DNA of 6,696 bases from a bacterium (GTDB lineage: Bacteria > Desulfobacterota > Anaeroferrophillalia > Anaeroferrophillales > Tharpellaceae). Below are positions 4,942 through 6,696 of this stretch, in pieces. How positions within the stretch are numbered: position 1 is the first letter of the stretch; each line of letters opens with the position of its first letter. The DNA is taken from assembly GCA_029935295.1 (NCBI GenBank), contig JAOZKP010000157.1, forward strand, positions 1-6,696, read 5' to 3'. The translations under genes were made by a program, and so were the position numbers. The notes below the pieces were generated by a model that saw only the letters and a program-made list of their open reading frames with translations, was not told the DNA's origin and ran no database searches.

Positions 4942-6666
4942 TCACTCAGCTGCCGGCACCAGCGCATTCTCATTATAGATATGAACATCCCGCTGCGGAA
5001 AAGGAATTGAAATGTCTTCGGCATCAAATGTCAATTTAACCGCACGGGTAACATCCCAGTAGACATCCCAATAGTCTTCAACCAGGGCCCAGGGACGAAC
5101 AACAAAATCCACCGATGAGGCCCCCAACTCATGCAATTTCACAACCGGCTCAGGGTCTTTAAGAATCTTGTCATTAGACTTTAGAATCTCCTCCAGCAGG
5201 GCTTCAGCTTTAGGAATATCATCACTATAAGAGATACCAAAAACCATATCTACACGACGGGTTTTCTGGGCAGTTACATTTTTGATCACATCCCCCCAAA
5301 TCTTACTGTTGGGAATAACGATCATCTGATTATCCAGCGTCAGCAATGTGGTTGAAACCAGATTCATTCTATTGACAATCCCGAAGACCCCGCCAACATC
5401 AACCAGATCACCTATATCATAGGGTCGGTAAACAAGAATCATCATCCCTGAAGCAAAGTTGCTCAAGGTATCCTGAAGGGCGAAACCGACCACAAAACCA
5501 GCAACTCCGAGACCTGCTAGTAACGGCCCCAAACTGATTCCCACTTGTGATAACGCCAGAACAAATCCGAACATCATGACAATACGGGAAATCCAGGTAA
5601 CAAACATATCCCGGGCTAATTTAGTAAATTTCAGATCTGATTTATCGAGTATTTTTTCCATACCTGCGCGCAATAGACGCGTCACGATTCTGAAAAAATA
5701 GAGGATCAGAACAAAAAAAACTATTTTCATAAAAACTGCGGGACCGCGTTCAAGCACCCCGTCAAACATGGCCTTTGATGCCTGCCTCGACAATTTTGTG
5801 ACCACACCAACATTGAGCAGGCTGGTACTGAAATCCTGAGTAATCGACGCCTGGCGGCTACGATATTCTGCCGTATTTACGTGCATTTTATCGAGTAAGT
5901 TTAGCGCATTAGTCATACTTTCAGAGTTACTTCCCAGACTTTTCTTTGACACAACCAGGAGCTTCGCAGCCTCGGCATCATCAGGAATATCCTTGAGCCG
6001 CATTTTCAGATCATCAACCCGGACCAGCGATAAAGAAATACGTCCAGCGAGCTCTTCCACTCGCCGTGAAAGCTTCTGTTTTAAAATCTCATACTCAGAA
6101 TCAGTATCCATACCGATCTGGGTCATTTCCCCAAGAAGATGAAAATTCCTCCCCCAAAAAACATCCAGGTGATCTGTCAACCGAACAACTTGCAGCTCCA
6201 GAGCGTAACGTTGGTCCGGTGGGGCGGCCCGGCGCTGCTCACGCACAATATTTATCTGCTTTTCAAGATGTTCAGTTTCCGACTTCACCCTCGTTAATGT
6301 CTGACTTAAAACAGACTCCACCTGCAGCCGCAGTTCTGGTTGGGGCTTTTTCTTCTCCAATTTGATAAGATTGTCCGCCAGCGACAAAATTGTTTTCTCT
6401 GCCCCGTGCCAGAGTTTTGCCAACCGCAATTTTATAACCTGGTGATCTTCATTGCCGACAGACTTCATGGCGGCATTCAGTCGTTTTCCCTCAGCAGTGA
6501 GCTGATTGATTTGAGCAAGTAAATTGTTAATCTTTGCACCGGCATCTTTACCGGCCATTTCTTTCACTATATTTTTTCCGGTCGTTTTGTCAGCCTGAGC
6601 CGGATAAAATATAGAGAGCGCCAGAACAATCGTAATTGCTATAATAAAAAAACGGTAGATTTTCAT
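4942..6666 (-). CDS. MscS-family mechanosensitive channel with a helical periplasmic N-terminal domain
   Basis: Inner-membrane channel that opens under membrane tension to release solutes after osmotic downshock. Residues 1-25 are a signal peptide (core FFIIAITIVLALSIF, cleavage after AQA). About 26-300 is charged, helix-forming and coiled-coil-like, expected in the periplasm. Three membrane helices follow: about 309-333, 354-377 and the pore helix 380-412. The pore helix reads GLGVAGFVVGFALQDTLSN and runs into FASGMMILVYRPYDIGD, then the beta domain, with IPNSKIWGDVIKN (451-463). The C-terminal domain ends in IPFPQRDVHIY (554-564). From RPYDIGD onward it tracks E. coli MscS closely, including RILKD-type and NELGASS-type segments (here KILKD, HELGASS). 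It is longer than E. coli MscS (286 residues) and shorter than MscK, so it is an extended form with its own sensing or packing domain. Positions equal to E. coli pore Leu105 and Leu109 are Phe391 and Phe395, and Gly113 is Asp399. Start: ATG at 6666 with GAGAGGG seven bases before. It converges with the small ORF; its promoter is outside the window. Confidence 0.95.
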   Translation of the reverse strand: MKIYRFFIIAITIVLALSIFYPAQADKTTGKNIVKEMAGKDAGAKINNLLAQINQLTAEGKRLNAAMKSVGNEDHQVIKLRLAKLWHGAEKTILSLADNLIKLEKKKPQPELRLQVESVLSQTLTRVKSETEHLEKQINIVREQRRAAPPDQRYALELQVVRLTDHLDVFWGRNFHLLGEMTQIGMDTDSEYEILKQKLSRRVEELAGRISLSLVRVDDLKMRLKDIPDDAEAAKLLVVSKKSLGSNSESMTNALNLLDKMHVNTAEYRSRQASITQDFSTSLLNVGVVTKLSRQASKAMFDGVLERGPAVFMKIVFFVLILYFFRIVTRLLRAGMEKILDKSDLKFTKLARDMFVTWISRIVMMFGFVLALSQVGISLGPLLAGLGVAGFVVGFALQDTLSNFASGMMILVYRPYDIGDLVDVGGVFGIVNRMNLVSTTLLTLDNQMIVIPNSKIWGDVIKNVTAQKTRRVDMVFGISYSDDIPKAEALLEEILKSNDKILKDPEPVVKLHELGASSVDFVVRPWALVEDYWDVYWDVTRAVKLTFDAEDISIPFPQRDVHIYNENALVPAAE

Positions 6667-6673
6667 AATAAAA

Positions 6674-6680
6674 CCCTCTC
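6674..6680 (-). promoter_or_regulatory. Shine-Dalgarno of the MscS-family gene
   Basis: GAGAGGG on the minus strand with seven bases to the ATG at 6666-6664. It confirms that translation starts directly at the signal peptide. Confidence 0.7.
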
Positions 6681-6696
6681 AATGATCGATATCAAA

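Noticed and set aside
6066..6365. A 99-codon plus-strand frame opposite the MscS gene
   Set aside because: Pro/Gln/Ser-rich shadow of the coiled periplasmic domain; the minus-strand gene there is unambiguous.

Overview
The window looks like the chromosome of a Gram-negative bacterium. Three consecutive genes encode lipoproteins with lipobox-type signal peptides and no Asp at +2. A fourth gene encodes a signal-peptidase-I-type secreted protein, and the Shine-Dalgarno sites are conventional. The mix of an orphan TAXI-type binding protein, a papain-like-fold envelope protein, small lipoproteins and an MscS channel would suit Desulfobacterota or a related deltaproteobacterial lineage. That placement is inference from protein style only; there is no marker gene. 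I see no RNA gene, CRISPR array, insertion sequence or phage gene.

Layout: positions 1-82 hold the end of, or leader from, something outside the window. At 83-1375 (+) is a TAXI-family substrate-binding protein anchored in the membrane, with a C-terminal cytoplasmic tail and no TRAP permease gene beside it. It converges, across a 15-base gap, on a minus-strand operon read from about 4570 down to 1391. In transcription order the operon encodes a tiny lipoprotein (4509-4228), a beta-rich lipoprotein (4184-3696), a third lipoprotein with a Ser/Gly linker and a compact C-terminal domain (3643-3215), and a 604-residue secreted protein with a permuted papain-like (DUF4105-like) His...Asn-Cys signature (3205-1391). 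A near-consensus sigma70 promoter (TTGAAA, 17-base spacer, TATAGT) lies ahead of the first gene and settles its start codon. The last gene starts at a TTG nine bases after the previous stop, in the same frame and without a clear Shine-Dalgarno, so translational coupling is likely.

Divergent from that promoter is a probable 30-codon gene (4748-4840, +) for a single-pass membrane peptide, with an ideal AAGGAG six bases before a GTG start. It is too short for normal gene callers. It converges with a 574-residue MscS-family mechanosensitive channel (6666-4942, -) that carries a cleavable signal peptide and a roughly 280-residue helical periplasmic domain.

All full-length products are predicted to be exported or membrane-bound. 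The best candidate for an undescribed system is the four-gene operon: three lipoproteins probably placed in the outer membrane plus one periplasmic putative thiol hydrolase or acyltransferase. The TAXI protein, the micropeptide and the MscS channel are neighbours on separate transcripts; a shared role in sensing or maintaining the envelope is possible but unproven.
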